Made by a program: the position numbers and the translations under genes. This document shows, one piece after another, positions 1 through 7,384 of a DNA stretch of 17,855 nucleotides. This DNA is from Firmicutes bacterium UBA995. GTDB lineage: Bacteria; Bacillota; Sulfobacillia; UBA995. The stretch lies in NCBI GenBank assembly GCA_002291985.1, contig DBBB01000082.1, forward strand, positions 1 to 17,855, given 5' to 3'. Positions within the stretch are counted from its first letter, which is position 1. Every line of letters begins with the position of its first letter. A model generated the notes under the pieces. That model did no database searches and was not told the DNA's origin. It saw only the letters and a list, made by a program, of their open reading frames with translations.

Positions 1-64
1 CGTCATCTTCCGCACTACGGTCCACGGTTTGAGGATTTCCGACCACGGTTCGCCCCCCCATATT

Positions 65-468
65 CTACCAGCGGGTGCAGATGTCCGGCGTATAGCTGGC
101 CAGCCGCATGACCTTGAGGGCCTGCGGGTTGGTGTTCCTCGGTAGCTGCTATCGACGATCACCGGGTCCTTGAGGAAGCCGAATCACCGTTCCACGAAAG
201 TCTGCGCTTTGTACTCGCAAAAGCATCTCCCGGCCAGAGAGTCGCGTGGCACCTGCAGACGTTCCGGGGAAGGGGGGTGGACCTGAATGGTGACGCGCCG
301 AAGCTCATCGAGGGCGCCAAGGGTTTCCTCCACCAACACGCGATCGCGTACATCGGCGACGGGGAGGGCCATTGAGTGGAGGAGTTCGCGGTGCCAGGTT
401 TCCCGTCTTAGAAGGCAGTCGGGTCGACCAGATCGTCGGTACAACAACGCCTGTACGAAATCTTCCAC
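65..468 (-). pseudogene. Decayed IS1634-like transposase, C-terminal remnant
   Basis: No intact reading frame exists here, but the minus strand keeps pieces resembling the end of an IS1634-family (DDE, IS4-like) transposase. Around 216-187 it reads EYKAQTFVER, then an in-frame TGA (184-186), then FGFLKDPVIVDS. After a frameshift it continues NPQALKVMRLASYTPDICTRW and stops at 65-67. In intact members the corresponding stretch is a YK-x-Q-x-x-VER-x-F-R-FLKDP block followed by NP-x-R-x-x-AL. The part upstream (about 468-220) is open but only weakly transposase-like. At least one stop and one frameshift separate the conserved pieces, so it cannot make an active enzyme. Family assignment is from remembered motif patterns, not a search. 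The N-terminal half and the terminal repeats are not visible. Confidence 0.5.
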
Positions 469-570
469 CTGGACCGCCTTGCGCGGCTAGGCCGGTGCAA
501 TACCTCGAGGTTCAGGGTTTGGGCCACTTGGCGTTGGCGAAAGTCGGGAATGTGAGACGGAACATCCCTA

Positions 571-2544
571 TCAGGCGCCTTCCCGTTCTGTCGTCAGCAG
601 GGCCACTATGCCGGGGTCCGCAAGGGTGCTGGTGTCGCCGATATCGTGCGTTTCGCCCCGGGCTATCTTTCGCAAGATGCGGCGCATAATCTTCCCACTG
701 CGCGTCTTGGGTAAGCCGGGAGTGAACTGCAGACGGTCGGGCGTAGCAATCGGGCCGATGACCTTGCGGACGTGGGCCACCAGCTCGTTGCGAAGTTCAT
801 GGCTTGGCAAGTAGCCTTCGCGCAAGATGACGAAGGAGCAAATCCCGTGACCCTTGATTTCGTGGGGGAAGCCGACCACGGCCGCCTCGGCTACGGTGGG
901 ATGGCAGACCAGAGCGCTTTCCACCTCGGCCGTACCCAGACGGTGGCCGGCAACGTTGATGACATCGTCCACCCTTCCCAGCAGCCAGAAGTAGCCCTCC
1001 TCGTCCTTACGGGCACCGTCCCCGGTGAAGTAGTAGCCAGGGTACTGCGAGAAATAAGTCTTGCGAAACTGCTCATGATCACCATAAACCGTGCGCATCA
1101 TGCCAGGCCATGCTCTCCGGATCACCAAGTAGCCTCCCTCGTTCACGTCACACTCACTGCCATCCTCCCGGACTACCAGCGGATCCGCGCCGAAAAAGGG
1201 GCGTGTAGCGGAGCCGGGCTTGGTAGGAATGGCCCCGGGCAGCGGCGTAATCAGGATGCCACCCGTTTCTGTCTGCCACCAGGTGTCCACAATCGGGCAC
1301 CGTCCCTTGCCGATGACAGTGTAGTACCACATCCATGCCTCCGGGTTGATCGGTTCGCCGACGGTCCCCAGCAAGCGCAAGCTGCTTAGATCGCGGCCTT
1401 CCGGCCACTCTTTGCCGTCGCGCATCATGGCACGGATGGCGGTGGGCGCCGTGTAGAAGATACTGACCTTATACTTCTCAACAATCTGCCAGAAGCGATC
1501 GGGATTGGGGTAGTTAGGTACGCCTTCAAACATAAGGCTGGTTGCGCCAAGAGACAGGGGTCCATAGATAACGTAGCTGTGTCCAGTTACCCAGCCGATG
1601 TCAGCCGTGCACCAATAGATGTCCGCATCTTTGATGTCAAAGATGTAATGGGCTGAGCAGTTGACGTGGACCAGATACCCGCCGGTGGTGTGCAGCACTC
1701 CTTTGGGTTTGCCCGTGCTGCCGCTGGTGTAAAGGATAAACAGGGGGTCTTCTGCATCCACTTCTTCTGGAGGACAGTAATCGTCAATATCGAGTGCGGA
1801 CATCTCCTCGTCCCACGAGAAATCCCGGCCGTGCTGCATGTTGATGGGCGTACCGGCCCGGCGGAAGCAGATGACGCTTTCGATGCTGGGACATTCCTGC
1901 AACGCCTCGTCCGCGATCGCCTTGAGTGGAACCAGTTTCCCCCCGCGCAGGCCGGCGTCAGCCGTAACCAAGACCTTGCAAGTGCTATCCTGGATACGGT
2001 TGCGCAAGCTATCCGCGCTGAACCCGCCGAAGACGATGCTGTGGATGGCGCCGATCCTGGCGCAAGCCAGCATGGCAATTGCAAGCTGCGGAATCAGGGG
2101 CATGTAGATGGCGACGCGATCACCCTTGCTGACACCCTTCTTTTTCAGCACATTGGAGAAACGGCAGACTTCCCGGTGTAATTCCTGATAGGTGTAGGTC
2201 CTGCTTTCGTCCAGCGGATCGCCCTGCCAGATGATCGCTGCCTTGTCCTTGCGCCAAGTTGTCAAATGCCTGTCCAGGCAGTTATAAGACACGTTGAGCT
2301 TACCACCCATAAACCAGGCAATCTCCGCGTTGATGAAGTCGAACTCCACCACCTCATCCCACGGCTTGAACCATTCAAGCCGTTTGGCCATCTCCGCCCA
2401 GAAGCTTTCCGGAGCGTTGATTGAACGGTCGTACATTTCTTCGTATTGCGCCATACTCTTGATCTGGGCGTTTTGCGAAAAGGCGGATGACGGGTGAAAC
2501 TTCCGGCTTTCCCCCATAAGCGATGTAATCGCCTTCTCTCCCAT
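571..2544 (-). CDS. acs: Acetyl-CoA synthetase (AMP-forming)
   Basis: Activates acetate with ATP and CoA to acetyl-CoA via acetyl-adenylate, in the cytoplasm. The 657-residue product is full length for the family. Visible landmarks are the ANL adenylation P-loop YTSGSTGKPKG (about 272-282), the acetate-pocket motif DTWWQTETGG (about 420-429), the hinge region YFTGDGARKDEEGYFWLLGR (about 505-524), VDDVINVAGHRLGTAEVE just after, and the C-terminal PKTRSGKIMRR. The lysine of that last motif (about residue 618) is the catalytic residue that acetylation silences in this family. A GTG nine bases upstream (2551-2553) is in frame but directly abuts the AGGAG ribosome binding site, whereas the ATG at 2544 sits 8 nt behind it, so I chose the ATG. 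It is a single gene between two degraded regions. I see no clear terminator. Confidence 0.95.
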   Translation of the reverse strand: MGEKAITSLMGESRKFHPSSAFSQNAQIKSMAQYEEMYDRSINAPESFWAEMAKRLEWFKPWDEVVEFDFINAEIAWFMGGKLNVSYNCLDRHLTTWRKDKAAIIWQGDPLDESRTYTYQELHREVCRFSNVLKKKGVSKGDRVAIYMPLIPQLAIAMLACARIGAIHSIVFGGFSADSLRNRIQDSTCKVLVTADAGLRGGKLVPLKAIADEALQECPSIESVICFRRAGTPINMQHGRDFSWDEEMSALDIDDYCPPEEVDAEDPLFILYTSGSTGKPKGVLHTTGGYLVHVNCSAHYIFDIKDADIYWCTADIGWVTGHSYVIYGPLSLGATSLMFEGVPNYPNPDRFWQIVEKYKVSIFYTAPTAIRAMMRDGKEWPEGRDLSSLRLLGTVGEPINPEAWMWYYTVIGKGRCPIVDTWWQTETGGILITPLPGAIPTKPGSATRPFFGADPLVVREDGSECDVNEGGYLVIRRAWPGMMRTVYGDHEQFRKTYFSQYPGYYFTGDGARKDEEGYFWLLGRVDDVINVAGHRLGTAEVESALVCHPTVAEAAVVGFPHEIKGHGICSFVILREGYLPSHELRNELVAHVRKVIGPIATPDRLQFTPGLPKTRSGKIMRRILRKIARGETHDIGDTSTLADPGIVALLTTEREGA

Positions 2545-3382
2545 CCTACTCACTCCTCTCCGCTTACGCGCAAGACGTAACCACCAAGCGTACGATGTCG
2601 CGTATCGATCTTCGCCTTGATAGCTGTTGCCCGCGGGAAGGTTGGCTCGTGCTCACCCAGCCCGACTCAGTCCGGCACGAGTTGTCTATGCGAGCTGCGT
2701 ATTCCGTCAGGTCCTTCCCCATGTACATGGCTCTCCCATGCTCAGAGTACTATGCCTGATACGAGACCCCAACGGCATCCGGCAGAGCCTCTCCGCTTGT
2801 CCTCTTCGAAAGCAAGGCTCGATACGGGTGGGTGGCTAGCCCTTTGCCGACGGGGATTTTCACCCCCAGATACGTCGAACTCGTCTCGGCGCGGTAACTG
2901 TTCAGCCTGTTCTGGCAAAGTCCAGTAGTGCGCTTCTTCTGTCCCCCTCCCGGAATCCCTCCTTCCCGCAGTGTACGTGCGCAAATTTTCTCATTTCCGA
3001 GACAGGGTAAGCGACAGGTCCAGTCTTTGGCGGCGGCCCTGAGGGAGGTATCCCCTGGCGCGATGGGTAGGGAGGCTTGCGCCCTCGCCTCCCGCCGGTT
3101 CATCCACACCGGATCCCAGGGGGTGCGGTCGACAGCAAAAACCTCGACGGGTTGCAGATCCCGAACCCTGCCGTGCAGGGCAAGAGCCGTGGTGCCGATG
3201 TGCGCGGGCACGGCAGGCAGGGTTGCCATACGCGCCCCTCTCCGCCCTGCAGGCACGGGCTATCCGAGCCCGACGACAGCCGAAAAAGACCCCGTGCCCG
3301 TCGGTGGCCGCGTGGCCCGGCCACCGTCCGTACCGCTCCGATAGCGCCCCGGGAGAAGTCTACCACAGCCCGTTGGATTCGT
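2545..3382. other. Gene-free degraded stretch
   Basis: About 840 bases without a convincing gene. Several overlapping open frames exist on both strands, but none has a good ribosome binding site, recognisable motifs or a clean protein-like sequence. On the minus strand, 3256-2750 is open for 168 codons without family resemblance. A GC-rich segment near 2928-3000 contains, on the minus strand, GCGCACGTACACTGCGG. This only loosely recalls the 3' strand of a group II intron domain V, and the matching 5' strand is not convincing. Given transposase and toxin remnants on either side, decayed mobile DNA is the likeliest content. Confidence 0.4.
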
Positions 3383-3634
3383 TTATAGCCAGCTTTCCCA
3401 CGGCGTGACCACTGGCATCGGGAGTTCGCGCCGACTCCGCAGATGATCATCCTCTGTTATCGAGTAGTCTGCGCGTCCTTGAAGAGCAAGGTCCACAATC
3501 TTGTTGTCGGCCGGTCCAGAACACATGGCCTCCCCCTCGAACACTACACCAGCGCAGCATGGCGCTGTAAGCCTTCATGACGAGGGCATTGCGCTCGAAG
3601 ATGACGCTGTACAGTCAAGGAGGCGGGGGGACAT
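3383..3634 (-). pseudogene. PIN-domain toxin-like gene, frameshifted remnant
   Basis: The minus strand reads SGPADNKIVDLALQGRADY, then SITEDDHLRSRRELPMPVVTPWESWL and a TAA stop at 3383-3385. This matches the C-terminal half of PIN-family ribonuclease toxins (COG1569/PIN_3 type), where the pattern is D-x-DNK-x-x-x-LAL-x-G-x-ADY-x-x-T-x-D-x-x-L followed by a final VTP-x-E-F-L. The acidic metal-binding positions (D of DNK, E/D of TEDD) are kept. Upstream the frame degrades. A possible original start is an ATG at 3634 behind GAGGAG, reading MSPRLLDCT, after which the frame is lost and the sequence is too short for a complete N-terminal half. The remaining gene is therefore about half length and inactive. 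No antitoxin gene is recognised; the small gene just upstream (3683-4093) is not an obvious one. C-terminal assignment is fairly firm, the start is speculative. Confidence 0.6.
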
Positions 3635-3671
3635 CTTTGCTCCTCGATTATATTGCCTTTCTCCTTTGACT
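3613..3671. repeat. Inverted repeat around the possible start of the PIN remnant
   Basis: AGTCAAGGAG (3613-3622) is repeated in reverse as CTCCTTTGACT (3661-3671) with one extra base, 38 nt apart. The loop contains the GAGGAG and ATG of the PIN-like remnant. It could be a relic of a terminator for the upstream gene, an operator, or chance. Confidence 0.3.
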
Positions 3672-3682
3672 GACTGTTTCTT

Positions 3683-4093
3683 TCACAAAAACAAATGCTC
3701 GAAGTACAGGGCATCGTTGACATAAACTTTGGCTTGGCAACGCGTATAAATGAAGGCAGGAACTGTTACAGCTCCGAACAGCAATTTTGCCGGCATCAGC
3801 TTCGCCTCGATCCTGAGGGTGTTGCTCCCCACCTTCAAGTCAGCTTTGCCGACATGTTCACCCGAAAATAACCCCGTCTCTCGCATTAGTTCGCCGATGT
3901 TTTGGCCCCACACTTTGCCAGCCGGCGCCAACACCAGTACTCTTTGCATATCCGCAAGCCGACGCGGGCCTGCTTCCTCTGTAACACTGCCGGCTCCCCG
4001 TGGTTCACGGTAGACACTGATGACGCCCGTCCAAATGGAAGAATGTAGATGGATGTGCTCGTAGCCCGGCAACCTGATCCTGACCCGGTTCAA
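3683..4093 (-). CDS. Hypothetical protein, 136 aa
   Basis: I do not recognise this protein. It is supported as a gene by a strong purine-rich ribosome binding site (GGGAGGGG, 4098-4105) just ahead of a TTG start at 4091-4093, and by an uninterrupted frame with normal protein composition. There is no signal peptide or membrane segment. The C-terminal two thirds (from about residue 48) is the most protein-like part, with alternating hydrophobic strands such as KADLKVGSNTLRIEAKLMP and VYVNDALYF, suggesting a small beta-rich domain. Its base composition looks lower in GC than the surrounding metabolic genes. It lies 49 nt upstream of the PIN-like remnant on the same strand and downstream of the tRNA cluster, so it may belong to a foreign or decaying patch. 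It is cytoplasmic by default. Confidence 0.6.
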   Translation of the reverse strand: MNRVRIRLPGYEHIHLHSSIWTGVISVYREPRGAGSVTEEAGPRRLADMQRVLVLAPAGKVWGQNIGELMRETGLFSGEHVGKADLKVGSNTLRIEAKLMPAKLLFGAVTVPAFIYTRCQAKVYVNDALYFEHLFL

Positions 4094-4192
4094 AATACCC
4101 CTCCCTTTATCGGACTGAGCCGGGTTGGGAGACTACTCACGAACGGCCCCGGTGGCTAGACCGGACCTTTCAGGGCAGAGTCGGACACCACC

Positions 4193-4218
4193 GGACCCGG
4201 GGCTCTAGCCCCGGGTCC
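4193..4218. repeat. Perfect 11-bp GC-rich hairpin
   Basis: GGACCCGGGGC pairs with GCCCCGGGTCC around a 4-nt loop (TCTA on the plus strand). It lies 116 nt downstream of the tRNA-Phe 3' end and upstream of the small gene at 4093. On the minus strand no T-run follows, so it is not a standard intrinsic terminator. It may instead be an RNA processing or stability element, or a factor-dependent stop for the tRNA transcript. Confidence 0.5.
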
Positions 4219-4333
4219 AGGTTTTCCCGAGCTGCCTTTATGTGGTTTCCGACATCTTCCGTACACAGAGATTTTTCTTGCTCCATTGCTTCCAGCACCT
4301 GGCAGGCAGCCACACCTTGTGCTGGGCATTTTC

Positions 4334-4409
<76 letters not shown>

Positions 4410-4423
4410 GCATACTTCAAACT

Positions 4424-4501
4424 TGGCGGAGGCGACGGGACTCGAACCCGCGGTCTCTGCCTTGACAGGGCAGTATGTTAAACCAACTACACCACGCCTC
4501 C
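4424..4501 (-). tRNA. tRNA-Asp(GTC)
   Basis: Minus-strand cloverleaf with perfect acceptor GGAGGCG/CGCCTCC, discriminator G (typical for Asp), anticodon stem CTGCC/GGCAG around loop CTGTCAA with GTC anticodon, T loop TTCGAGT, and encoded CCA. It lies 14 nt from tRNA-Phe. Confidence 0.95.
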
Positions 4502-4521
4502 GTGGTCGCTACCGCACTCTA

Positions 4522-4598
4522 TGGTGGGCGCAGCAGGGCTCGAACCTGCGAACCTCCCGCGTGTAAGGCGGATGCTCTCCCAACTGAGCTATGCGCCC
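4522..4598 (-). tRNA. tRNA-Val(TAC)
   Basis: Minus-strand cloverleaf with acceptor GGGCGCA/TGCGCCC, D arm GCTCAGTTGGGAGAGC, anticodon loop CTTACAC giving TAC, T stem GCAGG/CCTGC and encoded CCA. It is the first gene of the Val-Asp-Phe operon and sits about 20 nt behind the -10 box. Confidence 0.95.
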
Positions 4599-4616
4599 TT
4601 GTACTCTGCACTACTG

Positions 4617-4645
4617 AGTATAGCGACTCTCGCCCGGAAGGTCAA
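4617..4645 (-). promoter_or_regulatory. Promoter of the Val-Asp-Phe tRNA operon
   Basis: On the minus strand, TTGACC (4645-4640) and TATACT (4622-4617) are separated by exactly 17 nt, a near-consensus sigma-A promoter. Transcription would begin near 4610, about 12 nt before tRNA-Val. The -35 box is the last six bases of the hairpin stem that follows the upstream gene. Confidence 0.8.
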
Positions 4646-4680
4646 GCCGCCCGGCGCGGCTGCGGGCGGGCGGCTTGACC
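4640..4680 (-). terminator. 14-bp hairpin downstream of the exported coiled-coil gene
   Basis: GGTCAAGCCGCCCG (4640-4653) pairs perfectly with CGGGCGGCTTGACC (4667-4680) around a 13-nt loop. It lies 40 nt after the stop codon of the 4721-5491 gene and before the tRNA operon, so it likely ends that gene's transcript. The following tail is TTCC, not a long U-run, so termination strength is uncertain. Confidence 0.55.
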
Positions 4681-4720
4681 GGCTACGATGGCCGGCCGAT
4701 CTCAGACGGACCTGGTGGGG

Positions 4721-5491
4721 TCAGTCAGATCTCTCGGCCAAGCGCTCCTCGAGGATCTCGATCAGCAGTTGGAACCGGGCGACGGTCTTGGTGGCGATCT
4801 CCAGGTCGAGCCTGGCGAGCGCCAGCCGCTTCTCGGCCAGGGCCTTCCGGGCCGGGTCGGTGATTTCGGGGATCCGCGCCTCGAGTTCCGCCACCTTCGC
4901 TTCCAGGCGCGTCACCGCCTCGGTAGCCCGGGTGAGGCGGTTCCTGGCACGCTCGAGAGCTTGCTCCAGGTCGTGTTGCCGGATCCGGCGGATGGTTCGC
5001 CCGGCGGTTCTCGCCACGAACTGAGCGATGGCGGGATGCTGATATCCTGCCGCTTGCTCCGCGCGAAACAACTCGATCACCTGATTGCGGGCTTCGACGG
5101 GCAAGGCTGCCATGGTCCGGCCCAACAAGCGGCCATGCTGCTGAAGGGCATGGGTCAGGGCGCGGAGTGCTTGCCTTGGCCGCCGCTTCTCTCCCTGGCC
5201 CGGGGCGGGCGGCTCCCCTGCCGGTTGCTCGGCCGCCGGTATCATTCCGTCAAGCTGGCGCAGCAACACCAGATAGGAGCCGACTGCGGCCACCGCCAGA
5301 TCCGCCTGCTTGCCCTCAGCGTAGGTCAGGGCGCCCTGGAGGGCGGCTTCCATCTCCGCCAGCACCTGCCGGACGGCTTCGAGCTGAGGATCGGCCGGGG
5401 GTGGCGTCCCTTCCGCCAAGGCCGGTCCCGCGCTCAGGATGAGCAGGATGGGCACCAGGAGCAGGGCTGTCCTTCGCATGTTGCGGGTCAC
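4721..5491 (-). CDS. Exported coiled-coil protein of unknown function
   Basis: A 256-residue protein with a clear Sec signal peptide: a basic MTRNMRR start, a hydrophobic stretch at about 8-20 and an Ala-x-Ala cleavage site near residue 26. The mature part is alpha-helical and alanine/arginine/leucine-rich, with a proline-rich linker at about 88-104 (AAEQPAGEPPAPGQGE) and a long heptad-like region at about 175-250 that should form a coiled coil. No enzyme motif is seen. The arrangement of N-terminal helical domain plus C-terminal coiled coil recalls DUF5667-type exported proteins, which is only a general resemblance. The GTG start at 5491 is 7 nt behind a GGAGGAG site. It follows the histidine kinase on the same strand by 87 nt, so it may be co-transcribed with, or a target of, that signalling pair. 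Confidence 0.8.
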   Translation of the reverse strand: MTRNMRRTALLLVPILLILSAGPALAEGTPPPADPQLEAVRQVLAEMEAALQGALTYAEGKQADLAVAAVGSYLVLLRQLDGMIPAAEQPAGEPPAPGQGEKRRPRQALRALTHALQQHGRLLGRTMAALPVEARNQVIELFRAEQAAGYQHPAIAQFVARTAGRTIRRIRQHDLEQALERARNRLTRATEAVTRLEAKVAELEARIPEITDPARKALAEKRLALARLDLEIATKTVARFQLLIEILEERLAERSD

Positions 5492-5521
5492 GATCCATCT
5501 CCTCCTCTCTCACGTTACCCG

Positions 5522-5566
5522 GATGGGTTTTCCATTCCCATTATCGGTCCCATGTATTAACCCATC
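5522..5566. repeat. Inverted repeat between kinase and exported-protein genes
   Basis: GATGGGTT (5522-5529) and AACCCATC (5559-5566) are perfect inverted copies 29 nt apart, filling most of the gap between the kinase stop and the next ribosome binding site. It could be a weak attenuator or an operator for independent expression of the downstream gene. Confidence 0.4.
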
Positions 5567-5578
5567 ATCACGCGGGCA

Positions 5579-7384
5579 TTAACTTTTCGTTAACGTACTC
5601 GGGGCCGAAGGAGAGGGAGCGAGAGGCAAGGTGAAGGTGAAAACAGATCCCTGCGAAGGATCGCTCCTGGCCCAGATGCGGCCGCCATGCGCTTCCACCA
5701 GCTGGCGGGCGATGGCGAGTCCCAGACCGGTACCACCTGACCGGCGAGTTGCCCGATCTGGCCCGCGGTAGAACTGGTCGAAGATCCGTTCTAGTTGGTC
5801 GAGAGGGATGCCGCGCCCGTTGTCCGCCACTTCCACGTGGCAAGAGTCATCCTCCTGCCAGGCACGGAGGGTGACCCGGCCATCCTCGCCCGTGAAGTGA
5901 ACGGCATTGGTCAGAAGGTTGGTCACCACCTGGATGATGCGGTCGCGATCGGCGATCACCCGGGGGAGCGTGGCGGGCAGTTCGGCCCCGATCACGATCC
6001 TGCCCTGGGCCGCCAGCGGAGCTATCGAAGCCAGGGCGTGCCGTAGCAAGGGTACCAGATCCAGCGCCTCAAACCGGAAGGAGGTCTGCCCTGACTCGAG
6101 CTTCGCGTAGTCGAACAGGTCGTCGATGAGCCGGCGCAGCCTGGCGGTTTCTTCGCCGATCACGGTCAGGCATCGGGCCTGCTGATCCGGGTCACGGGCC
6201 ACCCCCTCGCGGATTGCGTCGAGGAAGCCCTGGATGGCAGTTACGGGAGTACGCAACTCGTGAGAGACGGACGCTACGAAGTCGCGCCGCATGCGGTCGA
6301 GTTGCCGGGTGGAGGTGACATCCTGCAAGACGATAATGGCGCCTCCCTGGTCGAGGGGTGTGGCCACCGCCTGCAATAGCCGCCCCGCGGTTTCCAACTC
6401 AGCGGCTGCGGGCCGGCGGTCCCGGCTTGCCTGCCCGGCGAGTTCCACCAGCCGCTCATCGAGGCCGGAGGAAGGTCGTCCGGCGTGCATCCCTCCTGCC
6501 CCGAGGTAAACGTCGGCCCGGGGGTTTCGATGCACGATCTTCCCCGCCCCATCCACGGCTACCAGGCCGTGGCCCAGGCCCGTCACCATGGCCTCGAGCA
6601 GTTCCTTGTCGGCCGCCAGTTCTCTGACGAGCTGTCCAAGACGGGCCGCCATGTGGTCAAACGCAGTGGCCAGTTCGCCGAGTTCGCCGGCGGCAGGGGG
6701 GCCGCCGACCCGGGCGTTGAAGTCTCCCGCCGCCAACCTCCGGGCTGCCCGGGCCATGTGACGAACGGGGCGAGCCACGCCCCGGGCGAGCCCGGCGCCA
6801 AGGGCCAGGGCGGCTACCCCGGCAATCAAGCCGGCGCCGACCAGGGGACGTAGCATCGACATCACGTCCGCGCGCACGCCTGCTTCCGTTCTGACCAGTA
6901 CGAGCGTCAGGTCCTCCACCGCGGGGAGGATGCGGGCATCACCGGCAGCCACCGCCAGGGGAACGGCCGCCGCCAGCAACGATCGATTGGCAGCCAACCG
7001 TACATGCCGGACGACGGGGCGCCTGCCCTGAACTGCTTCTCGCACCAGTCGATTGAGTGCAGGCGACAGCGGCTGCTCGCTGTCGGGGACTTGGGCCACC
7101 GCTTGCCCATCGCCACCCACCACGACGATGCGGGCATCGATTACCCTGCTGGCCAGCCGGAGCAAGCCCGGAGTCCTGGCACCCTCCGCGGCAACGACCC
7201 CCGCAGCCCGGGGATTGCGGGCGGCGAACGCCGCCAACGACTGCGCCTGCCCGAGCAGCACATTCATGGACTCCTGCAGGTTCCGGCGGGCGGCAAGGCC
7301 GTACAGGGAGGCCGCGGTAATGGTCAGGGCGAGCAAGATGACCAGGGCATAGCTTAGCACCAGCCTGGTCTGCAACGAACTCAA
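5579..7384 (-). CDS. Sensor histidine kinase (HAMP-PAS-HisKA-HATPase)
   Basis: A membrane sensor that autophosphorylates on histidine and passes the phosphate to the adjacent response regulator. Domain order in 601 residues: membrane segment 1 at about 8-30, an extracytoplasmic sensing domain at about 31-175, membrane segment 2 at about 181-200, HAMP at about 200-252, a PAS-like domain at about 260-358, HisKA with the phospho-accepting His375 in SVSHELRTP, and a HATPase with N-box asparagines 489/493, DNGRG at 521-525 and the GTGLGL box at 551-556. This layout is that of PhoR/WalK kinases. The TTG start at 7384 overlaps the regulator's TGA (TTGA), with GAGGAG inside the regulator gene 8 nt upstream, so the two genes are translationally coupled. 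The signal is unknown; PhoR or WalK identity is not proven. Confidence 0.92.
   Translation of the reverse strand: MSSLQTRLVLSYALVILLALTITAASLYGLAARRNLQESMNVLLGQAQSLAAFAARNPRAAGVVAAEGARTPGLLRLASRVIDARIVVVGGDGQAVAQVPDSEQPLSPALNRLVREAVQGRRPVVRHVRLAANRSLLAAAVPLAVAAGDARILPAVEDLTLVLVRTEAGVRADVMSMLRPLVGAGLIAGVAALALGAGLARGVARPVRHMARAARRLAAGDFNARVGGPPAAGELGELATAFDHMAARLGQLVRELAADKELLEAMVTGLGHGLVAVDGAGKIVHRNPRADVYLGAGGMHAGRPSSGLDERLVELAGQASRDRRPAAAELETAGRLLQAVATPLDQGGAIIVLQDVTSTRQLDRMRRDFVASVSHELRTPVTAIQGFLDAIREGVARDPDQQARCLTVIGEETARLRRLIDDLFDYAKLESGQTSFRFEALDLVPLLRHALASIAPLAAQGRIVIGAELPATLPRVIADRDRIIQVVTNLLTNAVHFTGEDGRVTLRAWQEDDSCHVEVADNGRGIPLDQLERIFDQFYRGPDRATRRSGGTGLGLAIARQLVEAHGGRIWARSDPSQGSVFTFTLPLAPSPSAPSTLTKS

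Noticed and set aside
2750..3256. 168-codon minus-strand frame in the gap after acs
   Set aside because: No recognisable domain or ribosome binding site, and the region looks degraded; kept only as part of the gene-free stretch.
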